Shown one piece after another: positions 1 to 7,503 of a stretch of DNA of 14,357 nucleotides. A model generated the notes under the pieces. That model worked only from the letters and a program-made list of their open reading frames with translations, was not told the DNA's origin and did no database searches. How positions within the stretch are numbered: the stretch's first letter is position 1; each line of letters opens with the position of its first letter. Source of the DNA: an uncultured Lachnospiraceae bacterium (GTDB lineage: Bacteria > Bacillota > Clostridia > Lachnospirales > Lachnospiraceae); assembly GCA_902783735.1 (NCBI GenBank), contig CACZSE010000075.1, positions 1-14,357 of the forward strand. The letters are read 5' to 3'. A program made the position numbers and the translations under genes.

Positions 1-1
1 A

Positions 2-619
2 TTTGGCGATGCCTTGAATTCTATATTGGAATCGGACCTGTACCTGTTCAACAACAGGATAAACCGTATTTTAATGTTCTTCAAACGCAACCTGCAATTG
101 ACAGAGTTAAATTCCATGTTGTCCGAACTTATGGATCAGGATGCACTTACCCGTGTAAAGAACAGAAGTGCCTACGAAAAATATCTCAAAAATCTTGAAG
201 CTGACTTTATCGAAGGTGAGAATAAACCTTTTGCGGTTATCTATTTTGATATAAATAATCTGAAAATGGTCAATGATATGTATGGTCACGAAAAAGGTGA
301 TGCATATATCAAAAATTCATGCAGGCTCATTTGTAATACATTTAAAAGAAGCCCCGTGTTCAGAATAGGCGGAGATGAATTTGTTACCGTAGCCCAAAAT
401 GATGATTATACTAACAGGCATGAGCTCTTAAATCACATGCGTGAACACATGGAGGCTCTTAAGATCAAAGGTGACGCAGTTCCTCTGACGGAGCGCATAT
501 CCATAGCTTCAGGCATGGCTGAATACGACAGGACTCTTGATGATGATTTCGCTTCCATCTTCAAACGTGCCGATGAGCTTATGTACGAAAATAAGTATAG
601 GATGAAAAACTCCGGTTAA
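2..619 (+). CDS. GGDEF-domain protein, C-terminal part (probable diguanylate cyclase), 5' end outside window
   Basis: The reading frame is open to the left edge, so the 206 visible residues are the C-terminal end of a longer protein. A GGDEF domain starts near residue 46 (D-A-L-T-R-V-K-N-R). It has the metal-site aspartate in YFDINNLKMVND (D83), the catalytic loop RIGGDEF at 121-127, and the end motif around GMAEYD. The intact GGDEF loop supports synthesis of the second messenger c-di-GMP from two GTP at the membrane or in the cytoplasm. The RxxD inhibitory site expected five residues before GGDEF is absent (FKRS at 114-117), so product inhibition through that site is unlikely. Residues 1-45 look like a helical linker; the sensor part must lie upstream of the window. 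The gene ends at a bidirectional terminator and converges on the polyamine operon. The domain call is firm; activity and the full architecture are inferred. Confidence 0.9.
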   Translation, partial: FGDALNSILESDLYLFNNRINRILMFFKRNLQLTELNSMLSELMDQDALTRVKNRSAYEKYLKNLEADFIEGENKPFAVIYFDINNLKMVNDMYGHEKGDAYIKNSCRLICNTFKRSPVFRIGGDEFVTVAQNDDYTNRHELLNHMREHMEALKIKGDAVPLTERISIASGMAEYDRTLDDDFASIFKRADELMYENKYRMKNSG

Positions 620-625
620 ATTAAT

Positions 626-660
626 AAGCCAAAGGTCTTCAGGCCTTTGGCTTTAGTTTT
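626..660. terminator. Bidirectional intrinsic terminator between the GGDEF gene and aguB
   Basis: A 10-bp stem (AAGCCAAAGG at 626-635 with CCTTTGGCTT at 644-653) and an 8-nt loop are followed on the plus strand by TTTAGTTTT. On the minus strand the stem is followed by TTATTAATTT. It sits directly between two convergent stop codons, so it can end both the GGDEF transcript and the six-gene polyamine transcript. Confidence 0.85.
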
Positions 661-1534
661 ATTCACATATATTCTTGTACATTTGAGGACGTCTGTCTCT
701 GAATATCCCCCATGAAAGGCGATCCTCATCCAACTGATCCAGATCAAATTCCGCATATATGATCTGCTCCGTTTGTCTGTCCGCATCGGCTATGATCTCT
801 CCGGTGTTATCGGTAATAAACGAGCTGCCGTAGAAAAGTAACGAAGATCTCTGTCCACCGTTTTTCTTGTCGGGTTCGACCTCTTCAAGACCTATCCTGT
901 TAGCCGCAATAACCGGCATAAGATTTGAAGCACTGTGTCCCTGCATCGCTCTTCTCCAATGTCCGCTCGAATCCAGATCAAGTATAGGTTCGCTTCCGAT
1001 CGCCGTAGGATACATCAATATCTCTGCTCCCATAAGCGCCATGGATCTGGCAGTCTCGGGAAACCACTGATCCCAGCATATTCCTACGCCAATGCATCCG
1101 TAAGCTGTTTTCCACACTTTAAATCCCGTATCTCCGGGAGTGAAATAGAATTTCTCCTGATAGAAATGATCATCCGGTATATGTGTCTTTCTGTATTTTC
1201 CCAATACTTTTCCGTCAGCATCTATTATCACAACAGTATTGAATAACTGATTTTTATCGCGTTCATATATACTTACCGGAAGAACTACCTTCAATTCCTT
1301 TGCCAGTGGTATGAGTGCCTTCAAAGCATCATTTTCATCTATTGTCTTAGCAAATGAATAATACTCGTATTGTCTTTCCTGGCAGAAGTACTGTCTTTCA
1401 AATAATTCCGGAAGAAGTATGATCTGTGCCCCATGCTTAGCGGCATCACGTATCATAACGGCCGCTTTATTTATATTTTCATTGATATCACGGCTGCAAC
1501 TCATCTGAACTGCAGCAACTTTAACTTTTCTCAT
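659..1534 (-). CDS. aguB: N-carbamoylputrescine amidase
   Basis: Cytoplasmic nitrilase-superfamily amidase that hydrolyses N-carbamoylputrescine to putrescine, CO2 and ammonia, the last step of the agmatine route. Numbered from the ATG at 1534 (291 aa, usual length), the Glu-Lys-Cys catalytic triad is visible: E43 in LLPELFERQYF, K116 in YRKTHIPDDHF, and C153 in GICWDQWFPE. The phrases around them are characteristic of AguB rather than a generic nitrilase. A longer reading from TTG at 1549 is possible. However, the ribosome site GCGGAGAA lies inside that extension, about 6 nt before the ATG at 1534, and the N-terminus MRKVKVAAVQ matches the family. It is the last gene of the operon, 53 nt after aguA, and ends at a terminator. 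The adjacent aguA and the speA at the head of the cluster support the substrate assignment. Confidence 0.93.
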   Translation of the reverse strand: MRKVKVAAVQMSCSRDINENINKAAVMIRDAAKHGAQIILLPELFERQYFCQERQYEYYSFAKTIDENDALKALIPLAKELKVVLPVSIYERDKNQLFNTVVIIDADGKVLGKYRKTHIPDDHFYQEKFYFTPGDTGFKVWKTAYGCIGVGICWDQWFPETARSMALMGAEILMYPTAIGSEPILDLDSSGHWRRAMQGHSASNLMPVIAANRIGLEEVEPDKKNGGQRSSLLFYGSSFITDNTGEIIADADRQTEQIIYAEFDLDQLDEDRLSWGIFRDRRPQMYKNICE

Positions 1535-1587
1535 ATCAATTCTCCGCAAAGATCTTGTGGATTTTATTAACGCTTATCCATAAGTTT

Positions 1588-2703
1588 TTAATATGTAAAT
1601 GGTATCTGCTGTGTGATACAATGTATGTTCCCACCGCCCTTTAAGACAGCAAGAGCATCTATGCCCACAACCTTTCTTGTCGGAAAGCAGCCTTGGATGA
1701 CTTTTAGTGCGTTTTCATCATTTATATCATGAAACTGCGGAACAAGAACATGTTCATTTGCTATATAGAAATTCACATAGCTGGCTGCAAGACGTTCGCC
1801 GCATTCCCGCTCATCTTCTCCCTCTTCAAACACATAATTATCCAGATCGTCTTTAGTGATGCAAACCGGTTTTTGAGGTATGAGAAGCTTGTGAATCTTT
1901 ATATTTCTTCCTTGTGCATCCGTTGTATTACTCAGTACTTCATATGCCCTTTGACTGCGATCATACTGAGGGTCGTTTTGATCGTCGGTCCATGCCAGCA
2001 GCACCTCCCCCGGCGAACAAAAACAACACATATTGTCTATATGACCGTTTGTCTCATCATTGTATATTCCTTCGGGGATCCAGATAACTTTGTGAACGTC
2101 GAGGTATTTTTTCAGTTTTTCTTCGATCTGCTCTTTTGAAAGTGAAGGATTTCTCCCCTTACTTAACAGACACTCTTCTGTCGTTATCAGAGTCCCTTCT
2201 CCGTCTGTATGTATGGATCCGCCCTCGAGGACAAAATCGGTCGCATCGTAAACATCTGCATTTATCTTATCGGATATGATACGCGCTATACACTGATCTG
2301 CATCCCAGTCGGCATATAATCCGTCAAAACTGCCACCCCATGCGTTAAACTGCCAGTCTATGCCGCGTATTGTTTTCTTTGATCTGTCAACTACAAATGT
2401 AGCTCCCGTATCCCTTGCCCAGGCGTCATCATTATCTGCTATAAACAGATGCAGTCTGTCATGAAAAACAGAACTGTTTAACATCTTTAATGCTTCATCA
2501 TACGTTTTTTCAGTTGCGGCCATATAAAGGTCTTCGGATCTTGCTATGACAGATGCTATCTGCACAAAGGCTTTTTTTGCATCTGTTGCATCTTTGCCCC
2601 ATGACCCCGGACGCCAGGGCCATATCATGAAACATCCTTTATGCTTTTCATACTCGGCCGGCATGGAAAAACCGTCCTCAGCAGGGTAACTTTTTAGTAT
2701 CAT
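1588..2703 (-). CDS. aguA: Agmatine deiminase (agmatine iminohydrolase)
   Basis: Cytoplasmic enzyme of the guanidino-group-modifying (PPAD-like) superfamily that converts agmatine to N-carbamoylputrescine and ammonia. The product is 371 aa, typical for the family. Visible signatures are WARDTG (95-100), the GIDWQFNAWGG segment (114-124), the acidic EGGS (160-163), the histidine in NGHIDN (219-224), and the C-terminal GGGNIHC with the nucleophilic cysteine at C362. The ATG at 2703 lies one base after the nspC stop (TAA-G-ATG) with only a weak ribosome site in front, so translation is probably coupled to nspC. It works between SpeA (source of agmatine) and AguB. The same chemistry could in principle act on aminopropylagmatine, giving a different order of steps (see findings). 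Family call very firm. Confidence 0.94.
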   Translation of the reverse strand: MILKSYPAEDGFSMPAEYEKHKGCFMIWPWRPGSWGKDATDAKKAFVQIASVIARSEDLYMAATEKTYDEALKMLNSSVFHDRLHLFIADNDDAWARDTGATFVVDRSKKTIRGIDWQFNAWGGSFDGLYADWDADQCIARIISDKINADVYDATDFVLEGGSIHTDGEGTLITTEECLLSKGRNPSLSKEQIEEKLKKYLDVHKVIWIPEGIYNDETNGHIDNMCCFCSPGEVLLAWTDDQNDPQYDRSQRAYEVLSNTTDAQGRNIKIHKLLIPQKPVCITKDDLDNYVFEEGEDERECGERLAASYVNFYIANEHVLVPQFHDINDENALKVIQGCFPTRKVVGIDALAVLKGGGNIHCITQQIPFTY

Positions 2704-2704
2704 C

Positions 2705-3850
2705 TTAACTCAGTCTGTTTTTGAAATCCGTATAATCAAATTCTTTAACTATCTTACAATCTCCGTTTTTATCCATAACAGCTATTGCAGGAAGCGGGAT
2801 CCCGTTAAATGTATTGTTTTTTACCATGGAATATATGGCCATGTCTTCAAAGTAAAGCCTGTCGCCTGTTTTTATCTCTCTGTCAAAGGAATAGTCACCT
2901 ACCACATCACCTGCCAGACAGGTGTTGCAGGAAAGTCTGTAAGTAAATGGTTTCTTTCCCGGTTCGTCACTGTCCTTTAAAGGCGGTCTGTAAGGCATCT
3001 CCAAAACGTCCGGCATGTGACATGCTGCAGATGTATCAAGAATAAGAGTCTTTATATCGTTTTCCACAATATCCAGGACTGTCGTGACATTGTAACCGGC
3101 ATTTAACGCGACAGCTTCTCCCGGCTCTAAGTATATTTCCAGATCATAGGTATCCTTCATATGATCTATCAGTCTGATGAGTCTTTCTATATCATATCCT
3201 TTTCTTGTGATATGATGTCCTCCACCCATATTTAGCCATTTCACACGGTGCAGACAGTCTGAAAACTTTTCTTCAACCGCTTTAAGCGTTGTCTCAAGAT
3301 CATCGGAATCCTGCTCACAGAGTGTGTGAAAATGAATACCGTCAATATTCGATAGGATCTCTTCATCCATATCCATACTGCGTATTCCCATGCGTGATCC
3401 CGGCGAACACGGATCGTAAATAGCATGATCCTTTTGAGTCGAACACTCCGGATTGATCCTGACACCCAAAGACGGACGCTTACCGGTCTCTTTATATACT
3501 TTCTCCGCCATGGGAGCATATTTTAGAAGCTGGGACTTTGAATTAAATATGATATGATCGCATATCCTCATCAGTTCTTCCATATCCTGAGGTCTGTATG
3601 CAGGAGAATATACATGGTTCTCCTTTTGCATCTCTTCATGACCAAGCCTTGCTTCATACAGTCCGCTGGCAGTAGTGCCGCTTATGTATCGTCCGATCAG
3701 TTCATACTCGCAAAAAGCCGAAAAGCACTTTTGAGCAAGCAGTATCTTAGCACCTGTACGGTCCTGGACCGATCTTAGAATCTTCAGATTTTCTTCAAGC
3801 CTTCCCTCATCTATGACATAGCATGGGGTCGGCAGATCTTGTATACGCAT
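2705..3850 (-). CDS. nspC: Carboxynorspermidine/carboxyspermidine decarboxylase
   Basis: PLP-dependent fold-III (alanine racemase-like) decarboxylase that removes the carboxyl group from carboxyspermidine or carboxynorspermidine, giving the free triamine. Numbered from the ATG at 3850 (381 aa, usual length), the PLP lysine is K41 in ILLAQKCFS. A glycine-rich phosphate loop is at 208-213 (MGGGHH), the EPGE motif at 242-245, and the C-terminal active-site cysteine is in CNTCLAGDVVGDY (CLAGD 311-315). A GTG at 3865 would add five residues, but GGGAGAG lies six bases before the ATG at 3850, and MRIQDLPTPCYVID is the usual N-terminus. It follows the dehydrogenase by 32 nt; the pair forms the SAM-independent spermidine route. 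With arginine decarboxylase and agmatine enzymes present and no diaminobutyrate genes seen, spermidine is a likelier product than norspermidine (inference). Confidence 0.93.
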   Translation of the reverse strand: MRIQDLPTPCYVIDEGRLEENLKILRSVQDRTGAKILLAQKCFSAFCEYELIGRYISGTTASGLYEARLGHEEMQKENHVYSPAYRPQDMEELMRICDHIIFNSKSQLLKYAPMAEKVYKETGKRPSLGVRINPECSTQKDHAIYDPCSPGSRMGIRSMDMDEEILSNIDGIHFHTLCEQDSDDLETTLKAVEEKFSDCLHRVKWLNMGGGHHITRKGYDIERLIRLIDHMKDTYDLEIYLEPGEAVALNAGYNVTTVLDIVENDIKTLILDTSAACHMPDVLEMPYRPPLKDSDEPGKKPFTYRLSCNTCLAGDVVGDYSFDREIKTGDRLYFEDMAIYSMVKNNTFNGIPLPAIAVMDKNGDCKIVKEFDYTDFKNRLS

Positions 3851-3882
3851 AATGCTCTCCCGCACCCGGATCTATAGGCAGA

Positions 3883-5142
3883 TCAGTCTACAAGAACAGG
3901 ATTTTCTACAACCTGCCATGGAAGTCCCCATTTATTCAGAGCTTCCATGTACGGATCCGGATCAAATTCTTCTACCGTATATACTCCCGGTCTGTTCCAT
4001 AATCCCTTTACTACCATCATGGTCCCGATCATGGCCGGTACACCGGTCGTATATGATATAGCCTGTGACTCTACCTCTTTATAACATTCCTGATGGTCAC
4101 AAACATTATATATATATATGCTCTTTTCTTTTCCGTCTTTTATGCCTGTGTATATGCATCCGATATTTGTCTTTCCGACCGTACGCGGTCCCAAAGAGGC
4201 GGGATCGGGAAGAAGAGCCTTCAAAAACTGTATCGGAACTATCTGCTGCCCCTGAAACTCTATCGGCTCGGTCGAGAGCATTCCAACGTTTTCAAGACAA
4301 TTCATGTGAGTAAGGTAACTCTGTCCGAATGTCATAAAAAATCTGATCCTCTTTACACCCGGAATGTTCTTTGCCAGCGATTCGATCTCCTCGTGATGCA
4401 AAAGATACATATCCTTCTTTCCGACACCGTCGAAATCGTATTCTCTCTTTATTGACATAGCCGGAACTTCGATCCAGTGTCCGTCCTCCCAGTAAGAACC
4501 CGGAGCAGAAACCTCCCTCAGATTTATTTCGGGATTAAAATTGGTGGCAAACGGATATCCGTGATCGCCGCCGTTGCAATCAAGTATATCTATGGTATGG
4601 ATCTCGTCAAAATAGTGTTTTAAAGCATATGCGGTAAATACCGATGTTACACCGGGATCAAATCCTGTACCCAATATACCGGTGATACCCGCCTCCTTAA
4701 ATCTGTCCATATATGCCCACTGCCATGAATAGTCGAAATAAGCACTGAATCCAAGCTCCTTACAGCGTTTCTCATATACTGCTCTCCACTTTGGATCGGA
4801 GGTATCTTCTGCCTCATAATTTGCAGTATCTATATAGGGTACCTTGCAGGCAAGACAGGCATCCATGATGGTAAGGTCCTGATAGGGCAATGCCAGATTT
4901 AAGACTGCATCGGGCTTATAGTCATTTATCAGGGTTATGAGTTCCTCTGTGTTGTCGGCATCCACTTTAGCCGTTGTGATCTTTGTTTTTGTAACAGGTT
5001 CAAGCTTCTTTTTAAGCGCATCGCACTTTGAAACCGTTCTGCTTGCGATCATGATCTCGTCAAAAACTTCACTGTTCTGACAGCATTTATGTATCGCTAC
5101 CGATGCAACTCCGCCGCAACCTATGATCATTACTCTAGCCAT
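3883..5142 (-). CDS. Carboxynorspermidine/carboxyspermidine dehydrogenase (saccharopine dehydrogenase family)
   Basis: A 419-residue member of the saccharopine dehydrogenase family with an N-terminal Rossmann dinucleotide motif (MIIGCGGVASVAIHKC, residues 5-20). The mid-region GTGFDPGVTSVF and the NGGDHGYPFATNFNPEINLRE block match the carboxy(nor)spermidine dehydrogenase branch. The expected reaction is NADPH-dependent reductive condensation of L-aspartate semialdehyde with putrescine, giving carboxyspermidine. Agmatine is a possible alternative amine. The ATG overlaps the speE stop by one base (TAATG), and the upstream GGAGGAGGAAG is a very strong ribosome site. nspC, which decarboxylates the product, follows directly. 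This position separates the gene from lysine-pathway saccharopine dehydrogenases, which it could be mistaken for by family alone. Confidence 0.9.
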   Translation of the reverse strand: MARVMIIGCGGVASVAIHKCCQNSEVFDEIMIASRTVSKCDALKKKLEPVTKTKITTAKVDADNTEELITLINDYKPDAVLNLALPYQDLTIMDACLACKVPYIDTANYEAEDTSDPKWRAVYEKRCKELGFSAYFDYSWQWAYMDRFKEAGITGILGTGFDPGVTSVFTAYALKHYFDEIHTIDILDCNGGDHGYPFATNFNPEINLREVSAPGSYWEDGHWIEVPAMSIKREYDFDGVGKKDMYLLHHEEIESLAKNIPGVKRIRFFMTFGQSYLTHMNCLENVGMLSTEPIEFQGQQIVPIQFLKALLPDPASLGPRTVGKTNIGCIYTGIKDGKEKSIYIYNVCDHQECYKEVESQAISYTTGVPAMIGTMMVVKGLWNRPGVYTVEEFDPDPYMEALNKWGLPWQVVENPVLVD

Positions 5143-5999
5143 TATCTGTCTTCCTCCTCCTCTAACAGGTCTTCAACGTACTTTGGAAGCATGAATGCTC
5201 CCTTATGAAGATTTACAGTATAATACCATGTTTTTATGTGTCTTTCCTTCCAGCGCTTTTCATCAAGATCATCCAAAGGATGATATTTCTTGGAAGCAAA
5301 TCCAAAGAGCCAGTATCCTGCCGGACATGTTGCAATGTGTGCCTGGTATACACGGCTTACAGGAAAGCTCTTTACTACCTTTCTGTGCATACTCCTGCAG
5401 GCTTCCTCATCCTCGTCGAAGAAAGGACTTCCATGCTGATATACCATGATACCGTCATCCTTTAAAGCCTTATAACAGCTTCCGTAAAACTCCTTTGTAA
5501 ACAGGCCTTCCTCATGACCGAAAGGATCGGTGGAGTCATTTACGATGATGTCATATTCATTTTGAACATTTCTCAAAAAATGAAGTCCTTCCATATAGTA
5601 TATATGAACTCTCGGGTCATTTAATCCCGCAGTCTGTTCCGGGAAATACTTCTTGCAGACTTCAACCATCATCTCATCAGGCTCAACAAGATCTATACTC
5701 TCTATCTCGGGATATTGGGAAAAGCAGGTGGCAACTCCTCCGTCGCCTCCTCCGAATATCAAAACCTTTTTGACATCGGGGTGCACTGCCATGGGTACAT
5801 GTGTCACCATCTCATCGTATATGAACTCATCGGCTTCGGAGAACACTATCTCTCCGTCTGAGATAAGAACCTTTCCGAACTCCGGTGTCTCCATAACATC
5901 AAATCTCTGATAGTCACTGGCTCCGCTGAAGAGTTCTTTATTTGTTCTTATGGAAAGCTGCACGTTATTTGTATGTCTTTCAGAAAACCATAGTTCCAT
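5142..5999 (-). CDS. speE: Spermidine synthase-like aminopropyltransferase with an atypical active site
   Basis: The 285-residue protein matches the SpeE fold along its length: MELWFSERHT N-terminus, SAM-binding GGGDGG at 83-88, DSTDP at 155-159, and C-terminal HKGAFMLPKY. The family transfers an aminopropyl group from decarboxylated SAM to putrescine or another amine. Compared with Bacillus and E. coli SpeE as I remember them, conserved pocket positions are changed: YHEM is YDEM (61-64), the RE after the glycine loop is TC (91-92), DDG is MEG (136-138), and Q-x-(D/E)-(N/S) is QHGS (188-191). The window has no speD to supply decarboxylated SAM. A TTG at 6035 would add 12 residues; I prefer the ATG at 5999, which has AAAGG eight bases upstream and the family N-terminus. 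It lies 43 nt after speA and overlaps the dehydrogenase start. The fold is firm; donor and acceptor are uncertain. Confidence 0.85.
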   Translation of the reverse strand: MELWFSERHTNNVQLSIRTNKELFSGASDYQRFDVMETPEFGKVLISDGEIVFSEADEFIYDEMVTHVPMAVHPDVKKVLIFGGGDGGVATCFSQYPEIESIDLVEPDEMMVEVCKKYFPEQTAGLNDPRVHIYYMEGLHFLRNVQNEYDIIVNDSTDPFGHEEGLFTKEFYGSCYKALKDDGIMVYQHGSPFFDEDEEACRSMHRKVVKSFPVSRVYQAHIATCPAGYWLFGFASKKYHPLDDLDEKRWKERHIKTWYYTVNLHKGAFMLPKYVEDLLEEEEDR

Positions 6000-6042
6000 A
6001 TCATAAGCCTTTCCGACCGTTGTTCGTCCGGTCAAAGATACA

Positions 6043-7503
6043 TCATCTGATCATGCCGTCAAGCACATTTAAATGCTCCGCCTCAAGATCCTCGGTACCT
6101 TGCAGTGAACAGCCTTTTTCTTTTGCATAAAGGATGTAGTCCACTATATCGCCGGTTATCCTTTCACCGGGTGCAAGAATGGGTATGCCCGGAGGATAGC
6201 ACATGATAAACTCGGCACAGATCTGTCCGATAGATTCGCGGATCGGTACCGATTTCTTTTCACTGTAAAATGCCATCTGGGGGGATACGACAACCTGAGG
6301 CTGTATATAATCCCCCGAAATAGTCGGGAGCTGTTCCTTTTCATAAAGTCTTTTTATGTCTGCGAGCGCATTCACAAGGCGTTCTATATCACGCAGTCTG
6401 TCTCCGATGGAGATGTAGGCCAGTATGTTGCCGATGTCTCCGAACTCGATCTGTATATCGTATTCATCTCTTAACAGATCATATACTTCTATACCGGTAA
6501 GTCCTATTCCCTGGGTATATACAGACAACTTTGTAACATCATATCCGAATACGCTTGTGCCGTTTACCAGTTCCGTACCGTATGCATAGTAACCGCCGAT
6601 GGCATTGATCTCGGTCCTTGCATACTGAGCCATTCTTATAACCTTTTCAAAAGATTCTTTGCCTCTGAGCGCAAGGTTTCTTCTGGATATGTCCAGACTT
6701 GAGAGCAACAGATAGGATGCACTGGTAGTCTGGGTAAGATTGACGATCTGTCTGACATAATCCGCATTCACTCCGTTGTTAGTAAGCAGGATGGAACTCT
6801 GTGTAAGACTTCCTCCGGATTTATGCATGGAAATCGCTGACATATCGGCTCCTGCCCTCATGGCATCGATCGGAAGTCCCTCACCGAAATACAGATGCGT
6901 TCCGTGAGCTTCATCAACCAGCATCTTCATATTATAATTGTGTGCCAGTTGTGTAAGTCTCTTCAGATCCGAACATATACCATAATAAGTAGGGTTATTT
7001 ATCAGTACGGCCTTCGCATGCGGATGCTCCTTCATGGTCTGTTCCATTGCTTCTACTTCTATGCCCAGTGCTATGCCTATGCGCGGCTCGGTCTTCGGTT
7101 CCACATAAACCGGTATCGCGCCGCATAAGACCAATGCATTTATCGCACTCTTATGTACATTTCTGGGAAGAATGATCTCTTCGCCGGGCTTGCAACAGGA
7201 AAGGATCATGCTCTGCACAGCAGATGTTGTTCCTCCTACCATTAAAAATGCATGCTCCGCTCCAAAGGCGTCCGCCGTAAGATCTTCAGCCTGTCTTATG
7301 ACACTGACGGGATGACAGAGGTTATCAAGCGGTTTCATGGAATTTACATCCAGGCCGACGCATTTTTCACCCAAAAGCTCAACAAGCTCCGGATTTCCTC
7401 TTCCACGTTTATGTCCGGGTACATCAAAAGGTACCACTCTTTTTTTCTTAAAACTCTCGAGCGCCTCATATAGCGGTGCTCTTTTCTGTTTTTCGATATC
7501 CAT
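6043..7503 (-). CDS. speA: Arginine decarboxylase, fold-I Orn/Lys/Arg type (SpeA)
   Basis: PLP-dependent decarboxylase expected to convert arginine to agmatine and CO2 in the cytoplasm, the entry step of this operon. The 486 residues match the short Bacillus-type Orn/Lys/Arg decarboxylases. The N-terminal FDVPGHKRGRG is at 26-36, the cofactor-binding GGTTSA at 90-95, RNVHKS at 114-119, DEAHG at 197-201, and the Schiff-base lysine is K228 in SMHKSGGSLTQSS. Family members also act on lysine or ornithine. The arginine assignment rests on the operon, which contains agmatine deiminase and N-carbamoylputrescine amidase. The ATG at 7503 is preceded by GGGTGGG, a fair but not strong ribosome site. 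It is the first gene of the operon. A large terminator-like hairpin ends only 27 nt upstream of the start codon, so expression probably depends on read-through. Confidence 0.92.
   Translation of the reverse strand: MDIEKQKRAPLYEALESFKKKRVVPFDVPGHKRGRGNPELVELLGEKCVGLDVNSMKPLDNLCHPVSVIRQAEDLTADAFGAEHAFLMVGGTTSAVQSMILSCCKPGEEIILPRNVHKSAINALVLCGAIPVYVEPKTEPRIGIALGIEVEAMEQTMKEHPHAKAVLINNPTYYGICSDLKRLTQLAHNYNMKMLVDEAHGTHLYFGEGLPIDAMRAGADMSAISMHKSGGSLTQSSILLTNNGVNADYVRQIVNLTQTTSASYLLLSSLDISRRNLALRGKESFEKVIRMAQYARTEINAIGGYYAYGTELVNGTSVFGYDVTKLSVYTQGIGLTGIEVYDLLRDEYDIQIEFGDIGNILAYISIGDRLRDIERLVNALADIKRLYEKEQLPTISGDYIQPQVVVSPQMAFYSEKKSVPIRESIGQICAEFIMCYPPGIPILAPGERITGDIVDYILYAKEKGCSLQGTEDLEAEHLNVLDGMIR

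Noticed and set aside
4093..4455. 120-codon open frame on the plus strand within the dehydrogenase gene
   Set aside because: The minus-strand gene has full-length family similarity and operon context; the plus frame shows no protein-like features.
3883..5142. Lysine-pathway saccharopine dehydrogenase
   Set aside because: The neighbouring nspC and arginine/agmatine genes and the branch-specific blocks point to carboxy(nor)spermidine synthesis.
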